Shown here piece after piece: positions 41,242 through 50,238 of a stretch of DNA of 64,000 nt. The stretch comes from Achromobacter sp. MFA1 R4 (GTDB taxonomy: Bacteria > Pseudomonadota > Gammaproteobacteria > Burkholderiales > Burkholderiaceae_B), in contig NZ_LT707065.1 in the NCBI RefSeq assembly GCF_900156745.1, positions 4,774,001 through 4,838,000 of the forward strand, in the 5' to 3' direction. The position numbers were made by a program, and so were the translations under genes. Below the pieces are notes generated by a model. The model saw nothing but the letters and a program-made list of their open reading frames with translations, did no database searches and had not been told where the DNA came from. The first letter of the stretch is position 1; every line of letters begins with the position of its first letter.

Positions 41242-42378
41242 ATGCGCGTAAGGGCTCTTGCACTCGGCCTGTTTTCAGTTTGCTGCACGTCGGTCGCTGC
41301 CCAAGACAGCAACAGGACACTACAGCAAGCCTTCCAGCAAGTGCCCCAGGTAGTGTTGACCGCCCCTGACGCGATGCAATTCTTCTTTCTCGACGTCCAA
41401 GCCTGGCGAGCCCTGGATAAATCCGGGCCAACCGCCGACGGCATGCGCCGGCTCTCCATCGCCCAGGCCATCAGCCCGCTTCAATCCATTGGATACGGGC
41501 TGGACCAGTGGGCCGATCACGCCAAAGTCCCTTTCGATGAACTGTCCTACTTCGGCGGGTTTGGCCAGTCGCCCGGCAATGTCTCCTATTGGGGGCTGAA
41601 GGACAAAGAATCCGCCGCGACGTTGGTGGATCGCCTCGTGCAGTCCGATTTCAAGCCGGTGAATGGCGATGTGGCTGGTCTAATGGCGAACGGCGAGGCC
41701 AATAAACCTGACATGACCAAGGCCAGCGGACGAGACCCTTGGCGAGGCACGATGGGCATGCCCACGTTCGTGCTGCCGCTGGACACGGCCCTGGTCCAGG
41801 CGTCATCCGCAACCGGAATGCGGGCGCTGGCCAAACCGTCTCCCTCGGTGGCCGACAGTGAGATCGTTGCCGCTTCGATCGCGGGGCTCAAGCAAGCCGT
41901 GCCCTCGGACGGCGCCCGGATTGTGCAAGCGGCCGTCATTTCGCCCGTGCTGGGCCTGCAAGGCGTCGATCCGGCAAAGGTGTTGTTTGCGGATCCCGGG
42001 GACATGCAAAGCGCGAAGCAGAAGCTTGAAGCGATCGCGGCATCCAGCGGTCGCGGCATCCCACCTTACTTTTCCGGAATCATCGCGGACGTGCAGGTCA
42101 AGAACGCGCCCGGTGTCGTGATTTCCCTGTCATACGCGGATTGTGGCGCTGCCCAGCAGGCTGTTGACGGCGTCGCCGCCGCCTGGAAGCAAACCATGGC
42201 CGGCGCAGTGCAAGCCGACGTAAAGGGAAGCACCGTCCAGGCAGGCAAGCTGTGTGCGGCGGTCGTCAGCCTGACCGCTGCGAAAGCCGAGACTGCGGGC
42301 AACCCGATCCTGAGCCAGATCATGACTCGCTATATGCAGCGCGATCTTGCGTTGCTGCAGATCGGCGCGTCGCGCTAA
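41242..42378 (+). CDS. Secreted hypothetical protein, 378 aa
   Basis: I do not recognise the family. A Sec signal peptide (MRVRALALGLFSVCCTSVAAQ) leads a 357-residue mature protein without further membrane segments. It is rich in Ala, Ser and Val and has three cysteines, two in the C-terminal third (SYADCGAAQQAVDGVAAAWKQT and AGKLCAAVVS) that could pair in the periplasm. ATG 41242 with GGGAGA upstream is preferred over the longer frame from 41074, which runs through a helicase-like remnant. A periplasmic role is likely; nothing more can be said. Confidence 0.72.
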   Translation: MRVRALALGLFSVCCTSVAAQDSNRTLQQAFQQVPQVVLTAPDAMQFFFLDVQAWRALDKSGPTADGMRRLSIAQAISPLQSIGYGLDQWADHAKVPFDELSYFGGFGQSPGNVSYWGLKDKESAATLVDRLVQSDFKPVNGDVAGLMANGEANKPDMTKASGRDPWRGTMGMPTFVLPLDTALVQASSATGMRALAKPSPSVADSEIVAASIAGLKQAVPSDGARIVQAAVISPVLGLQGVDPAKVLFADPGDMQSAKQKLEAIAASSGRGIPPYFSGIIADVQVKNAPGVVISLSYADCGAAQQAVDGVAAAWKQTMAGAVQADVKGSTVQAGKLCAAVVSLTAAKAETAGNPILSQIMTRYMQRDLALLQIGASR

Positions 42379-42426
42379 GAACGGATAGGGATTCAAAGTC
42401 TGAGCGCTGAAGGCATGCTCCACCGT

Positions 42427-43224
42427 TCAGGCGGTGGAGCAAATCCTCTCGATAGCGCCACGCGCATGAGCGATGAACGCCTCGGTTTCGGCGGCATGGC
42501 GTGCCGCCAGATCGTCGTCGGCCTGACCAAGATAAATCGCGCGCGCCTTGCTGAGGATCGGGCGGTACGACGCTTCCACTCGCGGCAACAGCCATGCCGC
42601 TGCATCCGCTTTGGAAGCGATCTCGCCAGAAACCGCCGTGTACCAGATGCGCGCCAGCGCGAGGATGATGTTGCGCTCATCGCCCGCCCAGTCCTCGGGT
42701 CGGGTCCATTGGGCGACCGTATCGAGCAGGGCACGCGTGAGGTCGTGATGGGGAACGGGGTCAAATAGCTGGTCGGCCGGCGGTCCAACGAGCGCAATGC
42801 TGTGGCCGCGCGCCTTGGTAAGCAGAATGGCGAGGTCGTGGTCGATCAGGGGCGGCTCCACGGTCCCCGCCATCAGGTCATCGCGCAGCCATTCGCCGAA
42901 CTGAAGTTCCCGCCGTGCCGGATGGCGCCACGGGACGACATGTTCGAGCGCCAGTACGGTGACTTCCAGCGCGCGCAGTTGCGGCGATTGGCCCGGGGGC
43001 GCCGAGAGGGCGAGGAGCGCCGTCGCCAGCGCCCGGAGCGCTGCCTCGCCGGGCGGCTGAGCCACGGTGACGAGCAGATCGATGTCGCTGTGCGGTTGCA
43101 GCCCGCCATCCACCGCTGAGCCGAACAGATGGATGGCGACAAGGCGTGTGCCGAGATGGCGTTCGATGAGGCGTCTGGCCTCGTCGATCTGCACAGCGAT
43201 CGGGGCAGGTAGCGTGCGGGTCAT
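42427..43224 (-). CDS. AadA-type aminoglycoside (3'')(9) adenylyltransferase
   Basis: 265 residues, close to the 260-263 of known AadA enzymes. LVAIHLFGSAVDGGLQPHSDIDLLVTV has the nucleotidyltransferase motif (Gly 35, Ser 36, Asp 47, Asp 49). LEVTVL carries the third acidic residue, and PWRHPARRELQFGEWLRDD, DLAILLTKARGHSIALVGPPADQLFDPVP and DWAGDERNIILALARIWYT are near-verbatim AadA blocks. Such enzymes adenylylate streptomycin and spectinomycin. It is a lone chromosomal gene without integron attC site or integrase in view. Confidence in the family is high; actual resistance depends on expression. Confidence 0.9.
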   Translation of the reverse strand: MTRTLPAPIAVQIDEARRLIERHLGTRLVAIHLFGSAVDGGLQPHSDIDLLVTVAQPPGEAALRALATALLALSAPPGQSPQLRALEVTVLALEHVVPWRHPARRELQFGEWLRDDLMAGTVEPPLIDHDLAILLTKARGHSIALVGPPADQLFDPVPHHDLTRALLDTVAQWTRPEDWAGDERNIILALARIWYTAVSGEIASKADAAAWLLPRVEASYRPILSKARAIYLGQADDDLAARHAAETEAFIAHARGAIERICSTA

Positions 43225-43314
43225 GCAAGGATGATAGCCTGGCCGTATCACAGTGGGCAGTCCGTTGACCGTGGCGAGGCGGCCCCTTCCATAACCGTTT
43301 TCATCGACGTTTTC

Positions 43315-44127
43315 ATGACCAACTACCCCCAACTATTCAGCCTGAAAGGCAAAACCGCGGTCGTGCTGGGCGCCGCTTCCGGCATCGGCCAGGCATCCGC
43401 GCATGCACTGGGCGCGATGGGCGCCTATGTGATGTGCGCCGACCGCGACGAGTGCGGCGCGCAGGCTACTGCGACGCAGATCGTTGACGCAGGCGGTTCG
43501 GCCGGCTGGGCGCAGACCGATGCCGCCAGCGGTGAGGCCATCGCGGCGCTGGCCGCCAAGGTGCTGGTCGAACAAGGCAGGATAGACATCGCGGTGGCGA
43601 CGCCCGCGTTGAACATCCGCAAGCTGATCGTGGACTACACCGAAGAAGAATTCGACCAGGTCGTGAACCTGAACCTGCGCGGCGCTTTCCACTTCATGCG
43701 CCACTTCGGCCGGCCGATGATGAAGCAGGGCGCGGGCAGCATGATCCTGTGTTCGTCGATGCGCGCCGTGACGATCGAGCCCGGGCTGGGCATCTATGCG
43801 GCCACCAAGGCCGGTATCGAACAGATGGTCAAGGCCTTCGCGGCCGAGGTCGGCGGTTATGGTGTGCGTGTAAACGCGGTGATGCCGAGCATCATCGAGA
43901 CCCGTCTGACCGAACCGCTGAAGGAGCGTCCGGACATTTACAACACGTACGCCGGGCATACCGTGCTGAACCGCTGGGGCCAGCCGTCCGAGGTGGGCGC
44001 GGCGGTGGCGTTTCTGGCGTCGGATGCGGCCAGCTATATTTCGGGCAGCAGCCTGGCGGTGGATGCCGGGTGGACGGCGATTGACGGGCCGCCGACTGGG
44101 TTGACGCAGACGCGGCCGTCGGAATAG
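43315..44127 (+). CDS. SDR family oxidoreductase
   Basis: 270 residues. FSLKGKTAVVLGAASGIGQASAHALGAMGAYVMCADRD gives the NAD-binding motif (GAASGIG) with Asp after strand two, suggesting NAD(H). AVATPALNI replaces the usual NNAG, while the catalytic YAATK and RVNAVMPSIIETRLTEP follow, ending in SDAASYISGSSLAVDAGW. ATG 43315 is chosen over an in-frame start at 43231 that would overlap the divergent adenylyltransferase promoter. It converges with the FAD oxidoreductase gene. The substrate is unknown. Confidence 0.88.
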   Translation: MTNYPQLFSLKGKTAVVLGAASGIGQASAHALGAMGAYVMCADRDECGAQATATQIVDAGGSAGWAQTDAASGEAIAALAAKVLVEQGRIDIAVATPALNIRKLIVDYTEEEFDQVVNLNLRGAFHFMRHFGRPMMKQGAGSMILCSSMRAVTIEPGLGIYAATKAGIEQMVKAFAAEVGGYGVRVNAVMPSIIETRLTEPLKERPDIYNTYAGHTVLNRWGQPSEVGAAVAFLASDAASYISGSSLAVDAGWTAIDGPPTGLTQTRPSE

Positions 44128-44161
44128 ACCGTGCGATGGCCTGGGCCGGGCCGATCCGTAC

Positions 44162-45775
44162 TTATCCCTGACGCCCCATGATGCTCAGCGCCACCGCTTC
44201 CGCAATCTTGATCCCATCCACCCCCGCCGACAGAATCCCACCGGCGTAACCCGCGCCTTCGCCCGCCGGGAACAATCCCTGCGTGTTGATGCTTTGCAGC
44301 GTCTCGTTATCCCGCTTGATGCGAATCGGCGAGGACGTCCGCGTTTCCACCCCTGTCAGCACCGCATCCGGCATGTTGAAGCCCTTGATGGTCTTGTCGA
44401 ACGCCGGCAGCGCTTCGCGAATCGCGGTGATGGCGAAGTCGGGCAGGGCGGTTGCCAGGTCGGTCAGGTGCACGCCCGGCGTGTACGAGGGCAGCACGGA
44501 GCCGAATTCGGTCGATGCCTTGCCTTCCAGGAAGTCGCCTACCAGTTGTCCCGGCGCGCTGTAGTCGCGGCCGCCCAATTCGAAGGCCTGGGATTCCCAT
44601 TTGCGCTGGAAGTCGACGCCGGCGAGGACGTGTTCGGGGTAGTCGACCTCGGGTGAAATGCCCACGACGATGCCCGCGTTGGCGTTGCGTTCGTTGCGCG
44701 AGTATTGGCTCATGCCGTTGGTGACGACGCGGTTGGGCTCGGACGTTGCCGCGACGACCGTGCCGCCCGGGCACATACAGAAGCTGTAGACGGAGCGGCC
44801 GTTGCTGGCGTGGTGCACCAGCTTGTAGTCGGCGGCGCCCAGGATCGGGTTGCCGGCGTTGGGGCCGAAGCGTGCGCGGTCGATGAGGGATTGCGGGTGT
44901 TCGATCCGGAAGCCGATCGAGAACGGCTTGGCTTCCATGAAGACGCCCTGGTCGAGCAGCATCTGGAAGGTGTCGCGGGCGCTGTGGCCGATGGCGAGGA
45001 CGACGTGGTCGGCTTCGATGTGTTCGCCATTGGAGAGCGTGACGCCGGTGACCTTGCCGTTCTCGCGGTGCAGCGTTTCGACCTTGCTGGAGAAGCGGAC
45101 TTCGCCGCCCAGCTTGGTGATGGTGTCGCGCATGACTTCGACCATGCCGACCAGGCGGAACGTGCCGATGTGCGGTTTGCTGACGTAAAGGATTTCCTCC
45201 GGCGCGCCAGCCAGGACGAATTCCTTGAGGACTTTTTCGCCGTAGTGCTTGGGGTCCTTGATCTGGCTGTAGAGCTTGCCGTCCGAGAACGTGCCGGCGC
45301 CGCCTTCGCCGAACTGGACGTTGGAGTCGGGGTTCAGGATGCGCTTGCGCCACAGGCCCCAGGTGTCCTTGGTGCGTTCGCGCACGGCCTTGCCGCGTTC
45401 CAGGATGATGGGCTTGAAGCCCATTTGCGCCAGCACCAGTCCGGCGAACAGGCCACAGGGGCCGGTGCCGATGACGATGGGGCGCTTGGACAACTGCGCG
45501 GGCGCCTGGGCGACGAATTTGTATTCGGTGTCGGGGGAAGGCTTGACGTTGCGGTCGTCGTGAAAGCGCTTGAGCAGCGCGGCTTCGTTGGCGACGTCGA
45601 CATCCAGCGTGTAGATGAGCAGGATGTTGTGCTTCTTGCGGGCGTCGTAGCTGCGCAGGAAGATGGTGTAGCCGTTCAGGTCGCTGGCCGGAATGCCCAG
45701 CTTCTTGAGGATTGCCGCGGGCAGTTCCTCGGGCGTGTGGTTCAACGGCAGCTTGATTTCAGACAGACGCAACAT
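44162..45775 (-). CDS. FAD-dependent dehydrogenase (COG2509-like)
   Basis: 537 residues. An N-terminal ferredoxin-like or THUMP-like domain of about 95 residues (LRLSEIKLPLNHTPEELPAAILKKLGIPASDLNGYTIFLRSYDARKKHNILLIYTLDV) precedes the FAD-binding domain, PIVIGTGPCGLFAGLVLAQMGFKPIILERG. It also has FGEGGAGTFSDGKLYSQIKD, VLAIGHSARDTFQMLL and a C-terminal GLFPAGEGAGYAGGILSAGVDGIKIAEAV, the pattern of uncharacterised FAD-dependent dehydrogenases. The role is unknown; it is widespread in bacteria and probably acts on a hydrophobic or aromatic compound or a modified base. ATG 45775 fits the family start. Confidence 0.87.
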   Translation of the reverse strand: MLRLSEIKLPLNHTPEELPAAILKKLGIPASDLNGYTIFLRSYDARKKHNILLIYTLDVDVANEAALLKRFHDDRNVKPSPDTEYKFVAQAPAQLSKRPIVIGTGPCGLFAGLVLAQMGFKPIILERGKAVRERTKDTWGLWRKRILNPDSNVQFGEGGAGTFSDGKLYSQIKDPKHYGEKVLKEFVLAGAPEEILYVSKPHIGTFRLVGMVEVMRDTITKLGGEVRFSSKVETLHRENGKVTGVTLSNGEHIEADHVVLAIGHSARDTFQMLLDQGVFMEAKPFSIGFRIEHPQSLIDRARFGPNAGNPILGAADYKLVHHASNGRSVYSFCMCPGGTVVAATSEPNRVVTNGMSQYSRNERNANAGIVVGISPEVDYPEHVLAGVDFQRKWESQAFELGGRDYSAPGQLVGDFLEGKASTEFGSVLPSYTPGVHLTDLATALPDFAITAIREALPAFDKTIKGFNMPDAVLTGVETRTSSPIRIKRDNETLQSINTQGLFPAGEGAGYAGGILSAGVDGIKIAEAVALSIMGRQG

Positions 45776-46217
45776 GCTTGGGGTCCAGACAGATGGGCGA
45801 TCACAACGTCGCCAAACGCGGATTGTACTGGAGCCGCGGGCGGCGAAAGTGGGCGCGGCGGGTCGTGCGACGAGGTGAACGGCATGCGGGGGAGCGGTCG
45901 GCGCAGTCCGGACGCCGCCGCCCGCATGAATCAAGGCTTTTCGTTCATCTGGCTGTCAGAAACCCTGCGGTTTTTCTTGTTCTTACTTTGTCCTTAATGC
46001 AAAAGACTTTTCCACGTCAAGAATTTCCATCTGATACGGTCGATTGAGCGGATCAGAAGCGCATAATGCCCGCACCTGCTCTTACGTCCCTTTTCAAAGA
46101 GCAGTCTTGATTTTCAGCAAGAAAAGAGCGTGTTGTCTCTAGCTCGGGCAGTTCGTGTTTCCAGGTTTCATGTTCGGTAGCGCGCTAGGACAACTTGGAG
46201 TATTCACGGAGATGTCC
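45776..46217. other. Gene-free stretch before the gluconate dehydrogenase operon
   Basis: About 440 bases between divergent genes. The second half is AT-rich (45940-46120, with TTTTCTTGTTCTTAC and AAAAGACTTTTCC) and must hold the promoter of the dehydrogenase operon. I find no clean -35/-10 pair, no strong inverted repeat and no RNA fold that I can name. Confidence 0.5.
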
Positions 46218-46931
46218 ATGACTGATGACGCAAAGCCGCGCCGGCGGTTTCTGCAGGCGATGGCCATTGTGCCAGCGTCCACGCTGGCGGTCGGCGGCCT
46301 GACGGTCGGCTGTACCAACGCCGCCGACGGCAACGCCGCGCAAGCGGCCAAGCCTTACGAGCCCACCTATTTCACCCAGGCCGAATGGGCCTTCATCGTT
46401 GCCGCGGTGGATCACTTGATTCCAGCCGACGAATACGGTCCGGGCGCCATCGCGGCCGGCGTGCCCGAGTTCATTGATCGGCAGATGGAAACGCCTTTCG
46501 GCCACGGCAAGCTTTGGTACATGGATGGGCCGTTCCACACCGACCAGGTGCCGGAACTGGGCTATCAACTGAACCAGAATCCCCGCCAGGTGTACCGCCA
46601 TGGCATCGAGGCCTGTGACGCCTGGTGCGTGAAGACGCACGGCAAGGTGTTCGCGCAGCTCGACAAGGCTTTGCAGGAGCAGATCCTGAAGGACCTGCAG
46701 GCCGGCAAGATCGTGTTCGAGTCGGTGCCGTCCAAGACGTTCTTCAGCTTCCTGCTGGCCAACACCAAGGAAGGCTTTTTTGCCGATCCGATCTATGGCG
46801 GCAACAAGGGCATGGTCGGCTGGAAGATGGTGGGCTTTCCCGGCGCGCGCGCCGACTTTATGGATTGGGTGGACCAGCCCAATGTGAAGTACCCCTATGG
46901 CCCCGTGTCGATTTCTGGGGAGAAGGGTTAA
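46218..46931 (+). CDS. Gluconate 2-dehydrogenase subunit 3 family protein (Tat-exported)
   Basis: 237 residues. A twin-arginine signal (KPRRRFLQAMAIVPASTLAVGG) is followed by a cysteine-containing segment VGCTNAAD. The mature domain EPTYFTQAEWAFIVAAVDHLIPADEYGPGAIAAGVPEFIDRQM is the subunit-3 signature. This small subunit carries the folded flavoprotein across the membrane through the Tat system and stabilises it. ATG 46218 sits 6 bases after CGGAG; ATG 46212 is the alternative. It begins a three-gene operon with only 2 bases to the GMC gene. Confidence 0.9.
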   Translation: MTDDAKPRRRFLQAMAIVPASTLAVGGLTVGCTNAADGNAAQAAKPYEPTYFTQAEWAFIVAAVDHLIPADEYGPGAIAAGVPEFIDRQMETPFGHGKLWYMDGPFHTDQVPELGYQLNQNPRQVYRHGIEACDAWCVKTHGKVFAQLDKALQEQILKDLQAGKIVFESVPSKTFFSFLLANTKEGFFADPIYGGNKGMVGWKMVGFPGARADFMDWVDQPNVKYPYGPVSISGEKG

Positions 46932-46933
46932 TC

Positions 46934-48709
46934 ATGGCGATCAAGAAAGACAAAGTTGATGCAGTGTTGGTCGGGTTCGGCTGGACCGGCGCGATCCTGG
47001 GTCAGGAGCTGACCGAGGCGGGCCTGCAGGTGCTGGCGCTGGAACGTGGCGGCATGCAGGACACGCCCAAGGACGCCGAGTATCCCAAGGTGATCGACGA
47101 GCTGAAGTATTCGGTGCGCGGTTATCTGTTCCAGGACCTGTCCAAGGAAACCGTGACGATCCGCCACGGCGTGGACGACGTGGCGGTGCCGTATCGTCAG
47201 AATGGTTCGTTCCTGCTGGGAACGGGCGTGGGCGGGGCGGGCTTTCACTGGAACGGCATGCACTATCGCGTGCTGCCAGAAGAGCTGGAGCTGCGCACGC
47301 GCTACGAAACGCGCTACGGCAAGAAGTTCATCCCGGAAGGCATGACGATCCAGGACTTCGGCGTCACCTATGACGAGCTGGAGCCGCATTTCACCAAGTT
47401 CGAGTACGTCTGTGGCACGTCGGGCAAGGCCGGCAACCTGGATGGCAAGATCGTCGAAGGCGGCAACCCGTTGGAAGGCAAGCGCAGCAAGGAGTTCCCG
47501 CTGCCGCCGCTGGCCACGACCTATGGCGCGTCGCTGTTCGAGAAGGCGGCGCGCGAAGTCGGCTTCAATCCCTATCCCACGCCTGCCGCCAACGCATCCG
47601 GTCCGTACACCAACCCGTACGGCGTGCGGCTTGGCCCCTGCAATTTCTGTGGCTTCTGCGAAAACTACGGCTGCTACATGTATTCGAAGGCCTCGCCGCA
47701 GACCACGATTCTGCCGGTGCTGCTGAAGAAGCCGAATTTCGAGCTGCGCACGCGTTCGCAGGTGATCAAGGTCAACCTGGATTCGACCGGCAAGAAGGCC
47801 GTGGGCGTGACCTATATCGACGCCGAGGGCCGCGAGATCGAGCAGCCCGCCGACCTGGTGATCCTGTCGGCCTACCAGATGCACAACGTGCGCCTGTTGC
47901 TGCTGTCGGGCATCGGCAAGCCCTACGACCCGAAGACCAATGAAGGCGTGGTCGGCAAGAACTACGCGTACCAGATGAACGGCGCGGTCAACGTGCTGCT
48001 GCCCAAGGGCACGCAGTTGAACCCGTTCGTGGGTACTGGCGCGGGCGGCGTGGGCATGGACGACCTGAACGGCGACCAGTTCGACCACGGTCCGCTGGGC
48101 TTCGTCGGCGGGGCCAGCATCCGCCACGTGCGTTACGGCGGCCGTCCCATCAAGCAGACGCCGACGACGCCGGGCACCCCGACCTGGGGCACGGCCTGGA
48201 AGGCGGGCGTGCAGGACGCCTATCAGCGCTTCATGACCATCGGCATTTCCGGTTCGGTGATGTCGTACCGCGACGCGTACCTGTCGCTCGATCCGACCTA
48301 CAAGGACGCCTACGGCCAGCCCCTGCTGCGCATGACGTTCGACTGGCACGACAATGAGTTCGACATGCTGGGCTACATGGGCAAGCGCATGGAGACCGTG
48401 GCCAAGGCCATGAATCCGGAGAAGCACTTCGTGGCGGTGCGCAAGAAGGGCGCGCGCTACGACACGCGCGTCTACCAGAGCACGCACAACACGGGCGGCG
48501 CGATCATGGGCTCCAATCCCAAGGAAAGCGTGGTCAACAAGTACCTGCAGAGCTGGGATGTGCCGAACGTGTTCGTGATGGGCGCCTGCGTGTTCCCGCA
48601 GAACATGGGCTACAACCCGACGGGGCTGGTCGGCGCCTTGGCCTATTGGGCCGCGCAGGCGATCCGCGAGCAGTACCTGAAGAACCCCGGCCCGCTGGTC
48701 CAGGCTTAA
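46934..48709 (+). CDS. GMC oxidoreductase, flavoprotein subunit of membrane gluconate/sugar dehydrogenase
   Basis: 591 residues. FAD motif VDAVLVGFGWTGAILGQELTEAGLQVLALERGG opens it, with TGVGGAGFHWNGMHYRV next. A cysteine cluster at 236, 239, 242 and 247 (GPCNFCGFCENYGCYMYSKAS) follows, and the GMC C-terminal active site STHNTGGAIMG...NVFVMGACVFPQNMGYNPTGLVGALAYWAA. The cysteine pattern resembles the iron-sulfur site of FAD-dependent glucose dehydrogenases of Burkholderia type. It oxidises gluconate or another polyol in the periplasm and hands electrons to the cytochrome subunit. It has no signal of its own, so it needs the Tat subunit for export. Confidence 0.92.
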   Translation: MAIKKDKVDAVLVGFGWTGAILGQELTEAGLQVLALERGGMQDTPKDAEYPKVIDELKYSVRGYLFQDLSKETVTIRHGVDDVAVPYRQNGSFLLGTGVGGAGFHWNGMHYRVLPEELELRTRYETRYGKKFIPEGMTIQDFGVTYDELEPHFTKFEYVCGTSGKAGNLDGKIVEGGNPLEGKRSKEFPLPPLATTYGASLFEKAAREVGFNPYPTPAANASGPYTNPYGVRLGPCNFCGFCENYGCYMYSKASPQTTILPVLLKKPNFELRTRSQVIKVNLDSTGKKAVGVTYIDAEGREIEQPADLVILSAYQMHNVRLLLLSGIGKPYDPKTNEGVVGKNYAYQMNGAVNVLLPKGTQLNPFVGTGAGGVGMDDLNGDQFDHGPLGFVGGASIRHVRYGGRPIKQTPTTPGTPTWGTAWKAGVQDAYQRFMTIGISGSVMSYRDAYLSLDPTYKDAYGQPLLRMTFDWHDNEFDMLGYMGKRMETVAKAMNPEKHFVAVRKKGARYDTRVYQSTHNTGGAIMGSNPKESVVNKYLQSWDVPNVFVMGACVFPQNMGYNPTGLVGALAYWAAQAIREQYLKNPGPLVQA

Positions 48710-48721
48710 GGAGACGGAACA

Positions 48722-50050
48722 ATGTTGAAGCAGACCATTGTTGCGGCCGTCTCGGCCATGTCGGCCCTGGTTGCCAGCGCGGCGTTCGCGGCCGACGGCA
48801 CGACGGCATCGACCGATGCACAGATGATCAAGCAGGGCGAGTACCTGTCCCGCGCCGGCGACTGTATCGCCTGCCACACGGCCAAGGGCGGCAAGCCTTT
48901 TGCCGGCGGCCTGGGGATCGATTCGCCGCTGGGCATGATCTATTCCACGAATATCACGCCGGACAAGGAAACGGGGATCGGCAACTATTCGCTCGAGGAC
49001 TTCGACCAGGCCGTGCGCCACGGCGTGGCCAAGGACGGACATTCGCTGTACCCGGCCATGCCTTACACCGCGTACGCCAAGGTCACGCCCGAGGACGTGA
49101 AGGCCTTGTACGCCTACTTCATGCACGGCGTCGAGCCCGTGAAGCAGGAGAACAAGGACACCGACATCGTGTGGCCCATGTCCATGCGCTGGCCGTTGAC
49201 GGTGTGGCGCTGGATGTTCGCGCCCGACGTGGCGACGGCTCCGGTCACGGTAAACGCCAGCGGCGCCGACAAGCAGGCGCTGCTGCGCGGCCAGTACCTC
49301 GTTGAAGGCCTGGGCCATTGCAGCACGTGCCACACGCCGCGCGGCGTGGCCTTGCAGGAAAAGGCGCTGACGGATGCGGACGGTGCCGCATTCCTGTCGG
49401 GCGGCGTGGTGGAAGGCTGGCTGGCCAAGAACCTGCGCGGCGACGCCACGGACGGTCTGGGTAGCTGGAGCAAGGAGGACATCGCGACCTTCCTGAAGTC
49501 CGGCCGCAACGGCCATTCGGCGGCTTTCGGCGGGATGGCCCAGGTGGTCGAGGAAAGCACGCAGCACCTCACCGACGACGACCTGAACGCGATTGCGGTG
49601 TACCTGAAGAGCCTGCCGCCGGTGAACAAGGACGCCACCAAGCCCCTGGCCTATGACGAGACCGTGGCGCAAGCGCTGCGCACCGGCAAGGACAAGAGCG
49701 ACGGCGCCATGGCCTTCCTGAACAACTGCGCGGCCTGCCACCGCAGCACGGGCAAGGGTTACACCGAGACCTTCCCGCAGCTGGCGCTGAGCTCGACGGT
49801 CAACTCGGCCGATCCGGCCTCGCTGATCCACATCGTGCTCAAGGGCGCGCAGATGCCGGGCACGGCGTCCGCCCCGACCGCGTACGCGATGCCGGGCTTT
49901 GACTGGCGCATGACCGACAAGGAGGTCGCCGACGTGGTGAGCTTCGTGCGGTCGAGCTGGGGCAACCAGGGCGCGACGGTCACCGCGTCCGACGTGGCCA
50001 AGGTGCGCAAGGAGATCGGCGCGGCGCCGCAGCCGGTGCGCGCGCAGTAA
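48722..50050 (+). CDS. Triheme cytochrome c subunit of the membrane gluconate/sugar dehydrogenase
   Basis: 442 residues. Signal peptide KQTIVAAVSAMSALVASAAFA, then three heme c motifs: CIACH (residues 48-52), CSTCH (200-204) and CAACH (336-340). Each sits in a cytochrome c domain with later Met ligands. A hydrophobic anchor is not obvious at the C-terminus, so attachment may be by an amphipathic helix. It passes electrons from the flavoprotein to ubiquinone. It lies 12 bases after the GMC gene and is followed by a strong terminator, so the operon has exactly three genes. Confidence 0.93.
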   Translation: MLKQTIVAAVSAMSALVASAAFAADGTTASTDAQMIKQGEYLSRAGDCIACHTAKGGKPFAGGLGIDSPLGMIYSTNITPDKETGIGNYSLEDFDQAVRHGVAKDGHSLYPAMPYTAYAKVTPEDVKALYAYFMHGVEPVKQENKDTDIVWPMSMRWPLTVWRWMFAPDVATAPVTVNASGADKQALLRGQYLVEGLGHCSTCHTPRGVALQEKALTDADGAAFLSGGVVEGWLAKNLRGDATDGLGSWSKEDIATFLKSGRNGHSAAFGGMAQVVEESTQHLTDDDLNAIAVYLKSLPPVNKDATKPLAYDETVAQALRTGKDKSDGAMAFLNNCAACHRSTGKGYTETFPQLALSSTVNSADPASLIHIVLKGAQMPGTASAPTAYAMPGFDWRMTDKEVADVVSFVRSSWGNQGATVTASDVAKVRKEIGAAPQPVRAQ

Positions 50051-50101
50051 ACGACGGCCCCGTGCACGACCAGCCCGGCGGCTTGCTGCCGGGCTGGCAA
50101 A

Positions 50102-50142
50102 AGGCGCCGGAGAGTCCAGGCTCTCCGGCGCCTCTTTTTTTG
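50102..50142 (+). terminator. Intrinsic terminator of the gluconate dehydrogenase operon
   Basis: AGGCGCCGGAGAG (50102-50114) pairs perfectly with CTCTCCGGCGCCT (50121-50133) around six bases, followed by CTTTTTTTG. Confidence 0.93.
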
Positions 50143-50202
50143 CTGCGGGTGTGCGACGTGTCCACCAAGCCCGGCAGAATCCGTCGGCAGGGCTGCTATG
50201 AT

Positions 50203-50222
50203 TACTGGATAAATAAACAGTC
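50203..50222. promoter_or_regulatory. LexA-type SOS operator before the FAN1-type gene
   Basis: TACTGGATAAATAAACAGTC fits the LexA box (TACTG-N10-CAGT) with one departure in the core (CTGG instead of CTGT). It lies 16 bases before the nuclease start. Its reverse complement equals the box at 24105-24124 at 18 of 20 positions. Confidence 0.72.
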
Positions 50223-50238
50223 TCCCCGGCCGCCGCCG

